From Dryococelus australis (taxonomy: Eukaryota; Arthropoda; Insecta; Phasmatodea; Phasmatidae): a stretch of 64,000 bases of DNA. This document shows positions 24,347-35,834 of this stretch, piece after piece. Position numbers and translations under genes: made by a program. The stretch is from positions 57,939,251-58,003,250 of the forward strand of contig CM056994.1 in assembly GCA_029891345.1 (NCBI GenBank), in the 5' to 3' direction. The notes under the pieces are model-generated. The model did not search any database. It saw only the letters and a list, made by a program, of their open reading frames with translations, and was not told where the DNA came from. How positions within the stretch are numbered: the stretch's first letter is position 1; each line of letters starts with the position of its first letter.

Positions 24347-25243
24347 ATGACCGAAGATACTGAAATTAGGAGAGACGTGGTGTTACGAGGAGAAGAAAAT
24401 TATCATTAATGATCCATACGAACCGAGGCAGAAATGGTGAATACAAATTGATGGAAAATAGTTGAGCCTGGTTTTGGAGACGCAACACTGATTCATCTGA
24501 ACGATGAACAAGAACGAGTGAATAGAAAAGCACGTGCATAAATTTTTTTCGATGGTGAGAGACTCAATTCTAGAAGACATTGGTGATATTCCGCTGGCTA
24601 AGGAAATATGGGTTGTGTTAAGTAATCTGTATAATACATTTACTGTGTTGCATTATGTCATAACCTTAAAAGAAATTATGAATGGGATAAAGACACCGGA
24701 ATTATCAATGAGTGATTATTTTGCTAAAATACTAAGTCTAAACAGGAAACTATTGAGAGGAGGAATTGAATTTTCAGATTAGTGTATAGCGATGATTATG
24801 TGGGCTGAACTGCCATTAGAGGAATATGATGGAGTAGTTCGAAACATGGAAAATAATGAGAGAGTGAACACTGTAGAAGTTAAAAAAAATTGCTGACTGA
24901 AGAGAGAAGAAGGGCCAGAATTTCAAGTATCAAGAAAGAAGATGAAGTACAAGCCAATTTTGTCTTGAGGCATCAGAATGAAAGAAGAGGAATGGAAAAT
25001 GAAAAATTTGATCAAGAGAAAACATATCAATGTTTTAAATATGGAAAACAGGAACATGTGTCAAAATATTGTAGAAACGGAGTCAAGTGTCATAATTGTG
25101 GAAGGTTTGGTCGCATAATGGGAGATTGTCGATCCTCAAGGAGAGAAATCAAACATCAACAATCATCTTCAGTGAGTATAAGTGAATCAAAAGTCGAAGT
25201 GTCAGAAGTGGTTGACAAAGTGATGTGCATGAAAATAGTTTAA
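24347..25243 (+). pseudogene. Copia gag
   Basis: Capsid and nucleocapsid precursor. A first ATG at 24,347 (start of MTEDTEIRRDVVLRGEENY) is soon followed by stops. An open block at 24,534-24,782 holds a UBN2-type capsid segment (LAKEIWVVLSNLYNTF, MSDYFAKILSL). The block at 24,890-25,243 has two zinc knuckles. The first reads CFKYGKQEHVSKYC, with Y replacing the second cysteine. The second reads CHNCGRFGRIMGDC, with the histidine lost. Both are therefore damaged. The frames are not continuous. Confidence 0.85.
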
Positions 25244-25249
25244 TGAGAA

Positions 25250-26486
25250 ACCAAGATAGAAAATTGGTATTTGGATTCATGTGCTTCGCATCACATGAGT
25301 TCATGCAAAGGTTCGTTTGCCAACATGGATGAGGAAGTAAAAGGTGATGTATTAATTGCTGATGACAGTAAAATAGAAATTCATGGGTCAGGAATAGTAG
25401 TTGTGCAAATGGAGACAGGATGGGAAATACGATTTCAAAATGTATTGTATGTTACCAATCTGGGAACAAACTTTGTTTCAATGGGAAAACTAACTAGCAA
25501 AGGGTTCAAATTAAGTTTTTTCAGAAAATAAAGCAAATGTGTGGGATAGGAAGGGAGAGGAAATCTTGTTTGCAGCTGTTAGAGGTAAAAATTATGTATA
25601 TAGGTTACAAACTAAAAACATAATTTATGAGGGTAGTGTTGAATGTAATCTGTTTACCAAGACTGGGGGGATTTCTCTACATGGTGTAGCCTTAAAATGT
25701 GCTAGTAATATGCAGATATGGCATGAGAGATTTGGATACGTACATCAGGAATCATTGTTAAAAATACCCGTGCTAAATTTGAAGAAAGATGAAACTGGTG
25801 ATTGTTCTGTATGTATACCAGAGAAACTATGTTGTAGAGTTACTCCTAAAACTTGTCAAAGTAAAGCAAATGATCCATTACATGTGGCACATCCAGATAT
25901 AATTGGGAGAATAATTCCAATATCAATGGTTAATGTTGAAAAATTACATGGTAGAGAAATAAAGATTTTTCAGTCAGACAATGGGCTAGAGTTTATGAAC
26001 AAAGATTTTCTGGGAAAGTTGCAGAAATCAGGTATTATTCACCAAAGGTCTGTTCCATACTGCCCTCAACAGAATGGATTGGTGGAAAGGAAAAATCGTA
26101 CAATTTTTGATACTGTAAGGTGCATGATGTTTCACTCAGGTGAGCCCAAGGGATTTTGGGGTGAAGCTGTAATGACAGCTTTATATGCAAGGAATAGAAT
26201 TTCATCAGCAGCACTAGCTTTACAAATTCCCTTTGAGTTGTGGTGGAATAGGGCTCTAGATGAAGAAGAGGTTGGGGAAATCAAATTATTTGATTGTAGA
26301 GCCTGGGCTGTTAGAGAAAATGCTGGGAAACTAGACTCAAGAGCAGAAGAATATGTAATGAAGGATTATGAGGCAGGAACAAAAGATGGGTATAGGTTAT
26401 GGAGCTTAGAAAGAGAAATAATGATAGTAAGGAGAAATGTTGTGTTTGAAGATCATGTTTTTCTTTTAAGAGTGTTGATACTATAG
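25250..26486 (+). pseudogene. Copia protease and integrase
   Basis: The protease is recognisable by WYLDSCASHHM at 25,265, the usual DSGA-type site with C in place of G, and by VLYVTNLGTNFVSMGKL. After a stop, the frame 25,539-26,486 begins with the pre-integrase segment (IWHERFGYVHQESLLKI) and a zinc-binding remnant (CSVCIPEKL). The core contains FQSDNGLEF (second D) and YCPQQNGLVERKNR (E). Between VAHPDIIGRI and EIKIFQSDNG only about 20 residues remain where roughly 60-70 are normal. The first catalytic aspartate region is therefore deleted. Confidence 0.88.
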
Positions 26487-26599
26487 GAACAAGAAAAATT
26501 TATGTACTTGAATTAGAATTAGGAAATGAACAAAGTATAGGGGAATCAACAGTACAAAATTTCTTAAACAATTATCAATTAGTAGAGGCTGATAAATAG

Positions 26600-28191
26600 T
26601 CTGGATCAGTTGAACCAGTAATCGTAGAATCAGAATTGAGCAGGTCAAGTATAAAAGGTAAGACCAAAGTTTGTGGTTGTTGTAACTTAGAAATATGTAA
26701 TATCAAGAAAATGGAACCTCAAACAGTAGCAGAAGCAATGTCAGGACGAGAGGCTAGGAAGTGGAGTGATGCTATGGAAAGAGGAATGGAGAATATGAAT
26801 AAAAATTATGTGTGGGAAATTGTTGAGAGACCCAAATATGCAACGGTAATGGGTTGTAAGTGGGTTTTTTAAATTAAATACAATGAAAAAGGGGAAGTAG
26901 ATAAATATAACTCTCGACAGGTGGCCCAAGGGTTTAAGAAGGAAATGAATTTCAGTTGTGATGAAACATTTAGTCCAGTAATTAAGTGGAAACCGTTAAG
27001 ATTACTGATTGCTATAGCAGTTTAAAAATGGGTGGGAGGTAGAACATTTGGATGTAACTTGTGCATTTCTACATAGTCCTATTGGATGTAAATTAAAAAG
27101 GAGTATTTATGTGTTACCAAATTCCAGTAAGGACTGGAATGTAAGTGCAAACAAAACATTACAGAAATTGGGTTTTAAAATACGTGTAAAGGAACCCTGT
27201 ATGTATATAAGAAGAAGTGTAATAATAGGTTTGTATGTGGATGATGTTATTGTTATTGGAGAAAAGCAATAAGTAATCATTTCAAAGTCAGAATTGTCAG
27301 CTGAACTATGTATATCAGAGACTTAGGAAGTGCTACTAACGCATTTTCAATTCAAATTGAGCAGTCTGTTTATTCCATCATATTGTGTGAAAGTAGATTC
27401 ATTGGTAAGATTTTAGAGAATTTTTCTATGCGAATGTGTAAGTCCTGTCAAACAATTTTATCTAGTCGGTATGTAGAAGCTACTGATGATGAGAGTGAGT
27501 TTGATTACACCATTTACAGACAAGCTGTTGGAAATCTGTTGTATTTAGCCAACAACACAAGGCCTGGCATAATATTTGTAGTCAGTCATTGTAGTCAAAG
27601 GTGTCAGAAACCAACACTTAGGGGCTGAAAAGAAGTGAAACATATTATAAGGTACTTTAATGGCAGCAAAGACTTGACACTTTATTTTAAAAGGAATGAT
27701 GGCGTTCTGAAAGTGTATTGTGATGTAGATTGGGGAAAGGACATGAAAAGGAAGAAATATATTAGTGGATATGTTACCTTGTTAGCAGGGAGAGCTGTTT
27801 CATGGTACAGCAAAAAAAGCAGAGTTGTATTGCAAGTTCGATTGTGGATGCAGCATACATGTCCATGGCAGAAGTTACACGAAAGGTCTTTTGGTTAAAA
27901 TACTTATTGTACGAGTTAGGACAGGAGATAATTATTGACATTCCATGTATAATACATGCAGATAATGAAGCAGCAATACAGCTTAGTAGCAAGCCCGATA
28001 TAAGCGAAAGGTCAAAACATATTGCTATTATGTTCCATGTATGTAAGGAATTAGTGGGAAATGGGACTGTTGTATTCAAGTATGTTGCATCAGAGAGGAA
28101 TGTTGCAGATCTAGTTACAAAGAACTTATCAGGCGTTAAAGTAAGGGAAATTACACAGGCACTTGAATTGTGTAACTTGTCAAAAATGTGA
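26600..28191 (+). pseudogene. Copia reverse transcriptase and RNase H
   Basis: Visible blocks: EARKWSDAMERGMENM and GCKWVF (26,750-26,870), then a stop; a copia-type palm entry with QVAQGFKKEM (26,920); the catalytic box YVDDVIVIG at 27,235; YRQAVGNLLYLANNTRPG (27,510); an RNase H part with VYCDVDWG (27,710) and ADNEAAIQL (27,960); and the C-terminal ERNVADLVTKNLSG (28,090), ending with a stop at 28,189-28,191. At least four stops or frameshifts interrupt it. Confidence 0.9.
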
Positions 28192-28209
28192 TGTGCGAAA
28201 AAGGGGGAG
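28192..28209 (+). promoter_or_regulatory. Polypurine tract
   Basis: GTGCGAAAAAGGGGGAG directly precedes the TGTTGAC start of the 3' LTR, as expected for the plus-strand primer. Confidence 0.85.
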
Positions 28210-28312
28210 TGTTGACATAGTTAGTTTATGTCACATAAATTCTGTTTTTTTTTAGTTTTAATTGTATGATATTATCTACGAGTTTTTTGTTTTGCTTTAT
28301 GTAGTAGAAGTA
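28210..28312 (+). repeat. 3' LTR, truncated
   Basis: The first 100 or so bases match the 5' LTR. Similarity stops after GTAGTAGAAGTATGAATGG, where unrelated GC-rich DNA begins. The rest of the LTR has been lost or replaced. Confidence 0.8.
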
Positions 28313-28970
28313 TGAATGGTGAGTTGGGCCGGGGGGTATGGGGCGCCTGTTCGTACTGGGGCCTGGGAGCCTGCGTGCTCCGTCCAACAGGAGGGGACCC
28401 AGACAGCAGCGAAATTCGACAGGGAGCAATGGCTCAACGACTGTGCTGGGAGAACGAAGGGTATTTGGATGAAATGTGACAGGCATACAACCAGAGCTCT
28501 CTGTAAAAGAAATTTTAAGACTAGCTGATCCAGGTGAACGTTGTTCCACCTCTTTTTTTAAATACCTACTAGCGGACCCGACAGACGTCCTGTACATATG
28601 TCTTAAATCCGAAAATTTCAAACTTTTTTTAATAAGTTGTAACAATCTGGACGGTTTTGATGAAAATTTTTATAAAAAAAGTTATTACAATACCTGACGT
28701 CATCACATGTACAGTTACCACAATTCGACCTATCGATGTAAAACATTCCAAGATCAACAATAACTTATAAATAAAAAATTTATAAAAAAAACATTTTGTA
28801 GTGGACCGAATTGTGAATCTAAACCATTCTCGAATCCACTTGAACACACACAAAAATTTTCATAGAAATCGGTCCAGCCATTTAGGAGGAGTTCAGTGAT
28901 ATACACACGCACAGAAGAATTATATATATAAAGATTTATATATATAAAGATATATATATATAACGCCATC
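28313..28970 (+). mobile_element. Unassigned GC-rich stretch plus a non-LTR/SINE-like 3' tail
   Basis: 28,313-28,480 is GC-rich and unrecognised. From 28,520 two related blocks occur about 45 bases apart, CTAGCTGATCCAGGTGAACG and CTAGCGGACCCGACAGACGT. They are followed by text typical of insect non-LTR/SINE 3' ends (ATAGAAATCGGTCCAGCCAT, AGGAGGAGTTCAGTGATA at 28,862-28,902) and a TATATAAAGAT microsatellite tail (28,920-28,962). No ORF remains. Confidence 0.45.
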
Positions 28971-29301
28971 AGTAGTAGAGGCAGGCCGGTCCTACTTCAC
29001 TTTTGATTGATTGAAAGAGTTAAATTGATATCAACAGGTAAATTAAATTGATATCAAAGGGGGATTAAATAGATTGAAAGGGTTAAGTGGATTGAAAAGG
29101 GTTAATTTTAAATCCGATAAAAAATTTTATTGGGGCAATAGGTTGCTAAGGGACAATTTTCTTTCTTTATTTTTTGTGGGTTAGGGAGGAGCTCTAGTGC
29201 GTCCTCACCCTTGGAGCTCTAGCACTCGGATGAGGTGTAGCGTGTTGTGATTTTTGTGTAAGAGTGGCCTAAGTGTAAATTGTTTGAGTTGGTAGTTGTA
29301 G
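28971..29301 (+). repeat. Third copy of the Polinton terminal repeat, outer part
   Basis: The start AGTAGTAGAGGCAGGCCGG matches AGTAGTAGGGGCATGCCGG at 40,949. Further matches are TTGATATCAA blocks, TTTTTGTGGGTTAGGGAG and AGAGTGGCCTAAGTGT (compare AGAGTGGCATAAGTGT at 41,325). The match runs up to the gypsy 5' LTR and resumes after the 3' LTR. Confidence 0.8.
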
Positions 29302-29518
29302 TGTCATGTGCACTCCCTAGAGTGCACCATCACTGTGCACATTACTCCATGCACATTAATCCATTCATTCCTCTTTTATCAGTTATCTGTGGAGTTAGAG
29401 AAAAACATAATGCGTTAGTAGATGACAATGTGAATATATGTAATTCTCGATCAATTATAAGAGTTCATGGATTATCAATATGTCGTCTGCATTGTTTCAT
29501 TCATTTTTGGCGACAACA
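29302..29518 (+). repeat. 5' LTR of the gypsy element
   Basis: It starts TGTCATGTGCACTCCCTAGA and ends CGACAACA. It aligns throughout with 32,931-33,136, including the near-perfect block TATCTGTGGAGTTAGAGAAA. Near the start lies a palindromic GTGCACTC..GAGTGCAC. Confidence 0.9.
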
Positions 29519-29641
29519 AATTGGCGAAGAGGTGAAGAATTGCTATTCAGGTTAGTGTAACAGTTTAATAACAAACCATCGCCTGGTCAAACATCTGATA
29601 TCAAGTGTGCATCGAGTTAACATCAACAACATCAATCAGAA

Positions 29642-30360
29642 ATGCATGCAGAACAGGTTCGTCAATTACTCGAAAGTCAGCAAAAACTAATCGAAATATT
29701 TATCCAGAATCAACAACAAGCTCAACAGCAGCAATCAGGTAGTACTATTACATCATCCAGAACATTGAATAGACTGTTACTACCAAATTTTGATAATTAT
29801 GATTTTACAAAAGAAAGCTTTTGTAATTATAAATAACATTATGAAAATTACCTATAGATGAAGGTGAGTTCCAATAAAAAGTATTGTGCATGACTACTTC
29901 TCAACTCAATTGGTGCCAGAAATTTTAACATGGTCTCAGCATTTGGAGCACGAAAAGAACCATGAGAACTTAACTATGCTGAACTTGTGAAAATGGTGAA
30001 AAAACTTTTAGCTCCTAAGAGGAACATTCTTGTGGCTCAACACCAGTTCCTATCAAATTACCAGACCAGTGAACAGAAAATTGCAGATTTTATCGCCGCC
30101 CTTTGTAGTGAGCTAAATGACTATGATTTTATTTCGCCATGTGAATGTAAAGTTTCAATTGCAGACACATTTCTGCGAGCTCTGTTTATTTGTGGGTTAT
30201 GTGATAGTGGTATTCGCAAACAGCTTCTCCAGTTTGACAAAGTAGCATTTAATGAGCTCGTGTTAAAGGCAATGGTGTTAGAATCATCGAAAGCAGAAAA
30301 TGGAGGTACATCAATAACGCAAATGTATCCAGTTCTATGCAATGGGAAGATCGGAAAAAT
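29642..30360 (+). pseudogene. Gypsy gag remnant
   Basis: The first block (29,642-29,836) has a glutamine-rich coiled segment (QNQQQAQQQQ) and the capsid entry motif LLLPNFDNYDFTKESF. The second block (29,987-30,333) has APKRNILVAQHQFLSNYQ and EQKIADFIAALCSELNDYDF, typical of insect gypsy gag capsids. A stop and frameshifts lie between them. The C-terminal zinc knuckle is missing because of the deletion into pol. Confidence 0.85.
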
Positions 30361-30364
30361 TCCT

Positions 30365-32930
30365 GATGTTGTGGTATCGATTAAGCTTCAGAAGGGAACA
30401 CAACCTGTATTTCATCGAGAATGTGATGTCCCATATGCACTCATGAAAAAGTAGATGCTGAACTTGACACCTTGGGAGCTGAATGACTCCTGACCAAAGC
30501 AGAAACAAGTGATTGGGGTTACCACTGGTAGTGATTCCAAAAGCTGATGGGGAAGAATGCCTGTGCATTGACTATAAAGTGGATTTGAATGAATGACTTC
30601 AAGATGCCCACTACCCAATTCGGAAAATCGACGATATCCTGAACAGTCTCCGAAATTCTTGTTTCTTTTGCCGACTCGACTTATTTAAGGCATACTTACA
30701 TGTTACAGTTGATGAACAATCAAGCGAAATTCAAACAATATCTACACATCTTGGAACTTATAGACTCCATCGTCTATCCTTCAGTATCAAAATTGCACCC
30801 TCAAAATTTAACAGGATTATTAATCAAATTCTGCATGATGTCCCAAAACGATGTCATATTTTGATGACATCATCGTACATGGATCGACCAGAGAGGAGAG
30901 CCAGCACAACTTGATAGCCTGCCTAGATCAACTCCAGAAATTCGACCTACACTTGAACCAGCAGATATGCTCATTGTTCCAAGAGCAAATCAAATACTTG
31001 GGCCATGTTATCGAATTCAACAAAATATCGAAATCTCCAGGAAAAGTAGCTGCTATTGTCGACATGCCTCGCCCAAGATCAACCGAGGATGTAAGAAGAT
31101 TCCTAGGAATGGTAACATACTACTTTCGATTTATGCACGGAGCCTCCACCATCACAACACCACTTGGCCATCTTTTGTGTAAGAACACTATTTTCAAATG
31201 GGCATCTGCATGTGAAGCGGCATTCCTGAAATTGAAGCAAGCATTGCCAATGTCCAAATACTTGTGCCATACGATCCAGATCTACCAGTCCAGTTCCCCA
31301 AGTGATGTAAGCCCAAAAGGGATTGCCGAGGTTCTATCACACATCGTAGATGGCCATGAACATCCTATCATATTTGCCTCTCGATTGTTAACTGCAGCTG
31401 AACAGAATCATTCCCAGCTTGATAGGGAGGCCCTGACCATTATCTTTACAGTCGATCATTTTTTCAGTATCTATTTGGCCATCACTTCAAATTTGTTACT
31501 GACAACCAGCTATTAACACGAATCTTCAAGCACCGGGCCGCCCTACCGAAGGTGACAGCAGGTCACATTCAACATTATGCAGCCTTCCTGACAGGGTTTA
31601 ATTACACTATCGACTTCAAGAAGGGTATCGAAAACAGTAATGTTGACTGCCTCTTTCGAGCCCCAGTCAACATCAACAATTACACTGCTAGTGCCATCAA
31701 CAATGAAGTGAAACAGCTCTGTCATGCTACCATCGAACAAATCAGCCCCACGACCGTAACCTACCAACTCCTGAAAGAGTAAACGAAAAAGGATACTACC
31801 TTATCAACAATTATGAAACCTTATAAGAAAGAAACACTACTGAACCAGACTACATAATCGAAAGTGGTATTCTTTTCCATGGTCAACAAGTTATTGTGCC
31901 AGCTAGCCTACAGTCAACTGTTCTGAATGAATTACATCGAACTCATGTGGGTATCAAAAAAATGAAGCAGATAGCACGTCGGTATGTATACTGGAAGAAA
32001 ATTGACTCAAATATCGAACATCTTGTCCGAAGTTGTTCAGAATGTGTAGCTATCAATAACAGTCCAGTCAAGGCACCAAGTCATCCTTGGGAGGAACCAG
32101 AACATAACTGGCAACAAATTCATATCGATTATGTTGGCCCTTACAAAGATAATCACTTTTTGGTAGTGGCAGATGCCAAATCGAAATGGGGTGAGATTCT
32201 TCCCTGCTCACCAGCGCCTACATCAGAATCAAGTATCGAAATCCTAAAATATATTTTTTTAAGGAATGGGTTTCCAGAAGTTATGGTATCGGACAATGCA
32301 ACTAACGGCCTTGCGGAATGCAATGTCCAAACGCTGAAACATCGATTAGCAACCATATCAAACCAGAATATGCCTATCCATCAAAAAGTTCGGGAAATCC
32401 TTTTTCGCTACCGGGTTACACCCTTGAGCAATGGGAAGTCTCCTGCGGAACAGTACCTGAATCGACAGATCCGAATCCAACTGGATGGGATGAGGCCGAT
32501 AAAATTCTAGGAGTCACCAGCGCCAACTCAACCACATTGCCAGTTTAGTGAGGGAGAACGTGTATCAGCAAGATACTACTCGAATAACAAGGCTCATTGT
32601 AAATGTGCAAAGGTCTTGAAGAAACTGGGAAAGCTACAGTATCTAGTGAAGTTTGATAACAGTTTCCATTTTAAGACGTATATCGACCAACTCTGATCAA
32701 CAGCCACCCCTCTTCCAACCAACAAAATAGTTCATTTCGATCCTCAACCCAAGAGCCCTATGAGTGATGATCGTCAGTTAAACAAACCAAACCTGGGTCA
32801 TCTAACAGAAATCATGGACCCAGAGGTATCAGTTGTAGACTTCCAAACGCCAGAACAGCTGGCCCAGCGAATACGTCCCCAGCGAGAGTGTTGGCTCACT
32901 GCTTATCTCAGGGACTACAGCCTTTATTAG
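30365..32930 (+). pseudogene. Gypsy pol: reverse transcriptase, RNase H, integrase
   Basis: Reverse transcriptase: IDDILNSLRNSCFFCRLD (30,630), SYFDDIIVHGSTREESQ (30,855) and VRRFLGMVTYYFRFM (31,090). RNase H: AEQNHSQLDREALTIIF (31,395), followed by a frame change. Integrase: zinc part HRTHVGIKKMKQIARRYVYW ... CSECVA (31,940-32,050), then IHIDYVGPY (first catalytic D, 32,120) and VMVSDNAT (second D, 32,290). The next residues jump straight to GLAECNVQTLKHRL, so about 30 residues before the catalytic E region are deleted. The reading ends with a TAG at 32,928-32,930 that abuts the 3' LTR. Several stops exist in the first third. Confidence 0.9.
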
Positions 32931-33136
32931 GTAATGGTGCACTCTAGGGAGTGCACCGTTACCATGCATGTTACTCCATACATTCATCTTTTGTTATCAG
33001 TTATCTGTGGAGTTAGAGAAAAACATAATGTGGTAGTAGATGACAATATGAATATATGTAATTGTCGATCAATTATAAGAGTTAATGAATTATTAATGCA
33101 TTGCCTCCATTGTTTCATTAATATTCGGCCACAACA
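32931..33136 (+). repeat. 3' LTR of the gypsy element
   Basis: It begins GTAATGGTGCACTCTAGGGA and ends CCACAACA. It differs from the 5' LTR by scattered substitutions and small gaps, so the insertion is not recent. Confidence 0.9.
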
Positions 33137-33960
33137 GTAATGATATTGCTCGTAGACGGTGTTGGGAGATAGGCGATTTTGAAAGATACTATTATTTCGA
33201 ATGAATAACAGTGCTGATGTAATACACGAGAGAAAGAAATTCAGGGTGTTTAAACGAGTTCTACCTATGAATAAATTACATGATGGACTCATCTAATCGC
33301 AAATTTCAAACGAACACAACTACGTGAATAACATCTGGTGTCGACAAGTGCTAAATAATCACAATTACATCACTCTCCAGTATGGAATTAATTAATTAAT
33401 TAACGAATATAAAATGTCCCTATAAATTAAACAGCAAACGAACATAATAAAATATTTGAAAAAATTACACTACTTGACACCTCTCACACATACCTAAGAA
33501 TAAAACATGTCTGTCTGCCTGTGAGACTGGTGAGGAACTTCTGAAATGGAATCCACGAGTAAAAATAAATTAATTTATTATCACACATAAAGAAAGAAAA
33601 TGTTTAATATGCATCCATTCGCTCAGAAGGTCGCTGCAGCACTGACTTGGATATAGTACTTACATCAACTTACAAGCTGTGTTGAAAGCAAACATAACCT
33701 GCATTTGATTATAGACTGAGGTGAAAGATTCGGAAATTTTAATGAAAATACAAAACGAATGTTTCCAAATAAATTAAACAGTAAACGAACTCAAGTATAT
33801 GAAAATGACTAAGCACATAATGAAATCGCACAAGGAGCTCCTCAAAAACACATCCATCTGCCTCGGAGGCTGGTTAAGGAATGAATGGAGGGTATGACGT
33901 GCACTGGCTTATAAGCTGGTATATAAGTGGAGCGCATCTGAGTTGAAATTTACGACTGAC
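33137..33960 (+). repeat. Third copy of the Polinton terminal repeat, inner part
   Basis: After the gypsy LTR the text ATATTGCTCGTAGACGGT matches ATATTGATCGTAGGCCGT at 41,370. ATGGACTCATCTAATCGCAAAT at 33,281-33,302 matches 41,671-41,692. Similarity weakens beyond 33,350. Within this part, 33,400-33,540 and 33,755-33,880 are themselves similar (TAAATTAAACAG(C/T)AAACGAAC and CATCTGCCT-type blocks). Confidence 0.65.
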
Positions 33961-35599
33961 AGACCATATTCCCCTATTATTAACGACTATATTACACTAT
34001 TCGTCCTACGATAGACAACAATATGATAATTTTTTAATGGATGTTTCACTATTGTAAGAAGAAAAATGCATGTTCGTGAAACAGTTTAGTTTTTTTTTTT
34101 TTACCCTTTAATCGTGTTTTCTGAGTTTGTACAAAGTATGACTGTGTTTTTGCCAACAGACATCTTCGTGTTGTATCTTCAGCTGCAGTAGTAGTACTTG
34201 AAACCTGGTTGCTGTGAGAAAATATTTTTATTTCATAGTTCGTTGGACTCTTCTAGCTGCAGAGTTGTAGGGCAGCGGGAAACATTGTGGTGTGTCACCA
34301 AGATGTCTTTCTACCTGCCCCCTGAAAAGGTATTTGTGTAGCTTGATGCTAGGTATTTTTAAATTCCCCAGGGTTCTTCAAGTTGACCAGTGGCCCGGCA
34401 AAGATTTCTCGAGATAGTAGTCTGTTCCTTTTCCTTTCAAATTCATTAATTCAGATGTGTTCGTTTCTCTCCAAAAAATTCGTAATTTCCCCCTTCAGAG
34501 TGTTGTTTTATTACATATCTTTAATTCAAATGATAGTTTAAATGTATAATATTTATTTTTCTCCCTCGTCAAATTCGAAGCAAACAACTTGTATTTTTCC
34601 TTGAAAGTATGCCAACAGCTGTCCAGTTACCTGATTTTAAAATCTTTTGAAGTTCCAGACCTGAAAATCTTACCATCACCTACTCGGCTCAAGAATATCT
34701 TTTCATTTAAACATTTAATATCCAGTTATGTACAAGTGCTTCATCTTCAGACACATCCCATCTCCAATCATTTACAAGATATTATATAATGGCATACAGA
34801 ATCTTCAAACTAATAAATAACAAGTCACATAATTCAATTTCAACATAGAGCAACTTTTTCAAAAAAATCATCCTTAAGAGTTAAAATAATTACAATGTTC
34901 ATAAAAAATAACTTCCAAAAGCATTTTTTTCAATCACACTAGGTTTTACCAAACTAAACAAATATATACAAAGTCCATATTTTCACATATTTTAAAACAG
35001 ACATAACAATATAATGCAATATACAACAATCATGTTACAAACTTAATTACCAAACAATTTTAACAACAATAAGACATTTTAACAAAAACAAGACATTTTA
35101 TCAATGAAATTTTATGATTTAAACTACCAAACATTTCATCAAAGTTATGAACATCTTAACACTACAACAACTACTACTACTACTACTGCCACTGCTACTG
35201 ATAATACAATACAAAATCTTCTTACACAGGTTACAAGAACAAAATATATGTACAATAAATGATTAACAACATATTTACAAATATAATACAGCAATAAGAG
35301 GTTCGTCATTTTTACCAAAAACTATATGTATATACATAATATTTACACACTCTTGAAGAGGTCGTAATGACTCACATTTGAAGATGTTCAGTTTTCACAT
35401 CCAGGGTATTTTCCACAAACACCAATGACAAGGTACAACACACACACATTCACACGAACACAGTTTCCAGTTTCCATCAGATTATTTGTCACACTGTGAC
35501 TTTCTTATTATTTTTTGGAAAAGCAGAATAGTAAAATATATCAAAGATAGTTGTATTCTTGATAGTGTAGTCATGCCTTACAGATAGGCAAACAGACAA
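33961..35599. other. AT-rich DNA, no gene; ACT microsatellite
   Basis: Very AT-rich from 34,800 to 35,350. A short (ACT)n run lies at 35,170-35,190. I see no coding motif. It may be the interior of the element whose terminal repeat starts at 28,971. Confidence 0.45.
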
Positions 35600-35770
35600 C
35601 AGCAGCATTGATGGGGTTGTAAGAGATGTTGCAAACAGTTGTAGATAAATGTAGACGTTGTAGACATTTGTAGATAGACGTGAAGTTGGTCGTGGAATAG
35701 GAGGTGCATGTGGTGGTGGCAGATGGCCGTCATTGGCGGTGGAATGGTGATAGTTGTGGTGTCGTGGGCG
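35600..35770. repeat. G/T-rich degenerate minisatellite
   Basis: GTAGATAAATGTAGACGTTG, GTAGACATTTGTAGATAGAC and GTGGTGG-type units follow each other. The texture resembles 18,850-19,050, although exact units differ. Confidence 0.5.
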
Positions 35771-35834
35771 GGCTGTATTTATTGTGGTGCTGAACCTATT
35801 GTAGGGAAGAAAATAAAAAAATACTTAGGTATTC

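Larger units (their letters stand above)
24044..28312 (+). mobile_element. Ty1/copia LTR retrotransposon, decayed
   Basis: Order of parts: 5' LTR, primer binding site, gag, protease, integrase, reverse transcriptase, RNase H, polypurine tract and a truncated 3' LTR. This order (integrase before reverse transcriptase) defines Ty1/copia. The element is about 4.3 kb and carries several stops and one clear internal deletion in the integrase. The 3' LTR is cut at about 28,312, so no target duplication can be tested. Confidence 0.92.
29302..33136 (+). mobile_element. Ty3/gypsy LTR retrotransposon, nested and internally deleted
   Basis: About 3.8 kb with LTRs of roughly 210-217 bp, a gag remnant and a pol ordered reverse transcriptase, RNase H, integrase. 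Gag runs almost directly into reverse transcriptase, so the nucleocapsid, protease and front of reverse transcriptase are deleted. It sits inside a copy of the Polinton terminal repeat. GTAG before the 5' LTR and GTAA after the 3' LTR are a plausible 4-base target duplication with one change. Confidence 0.92.
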
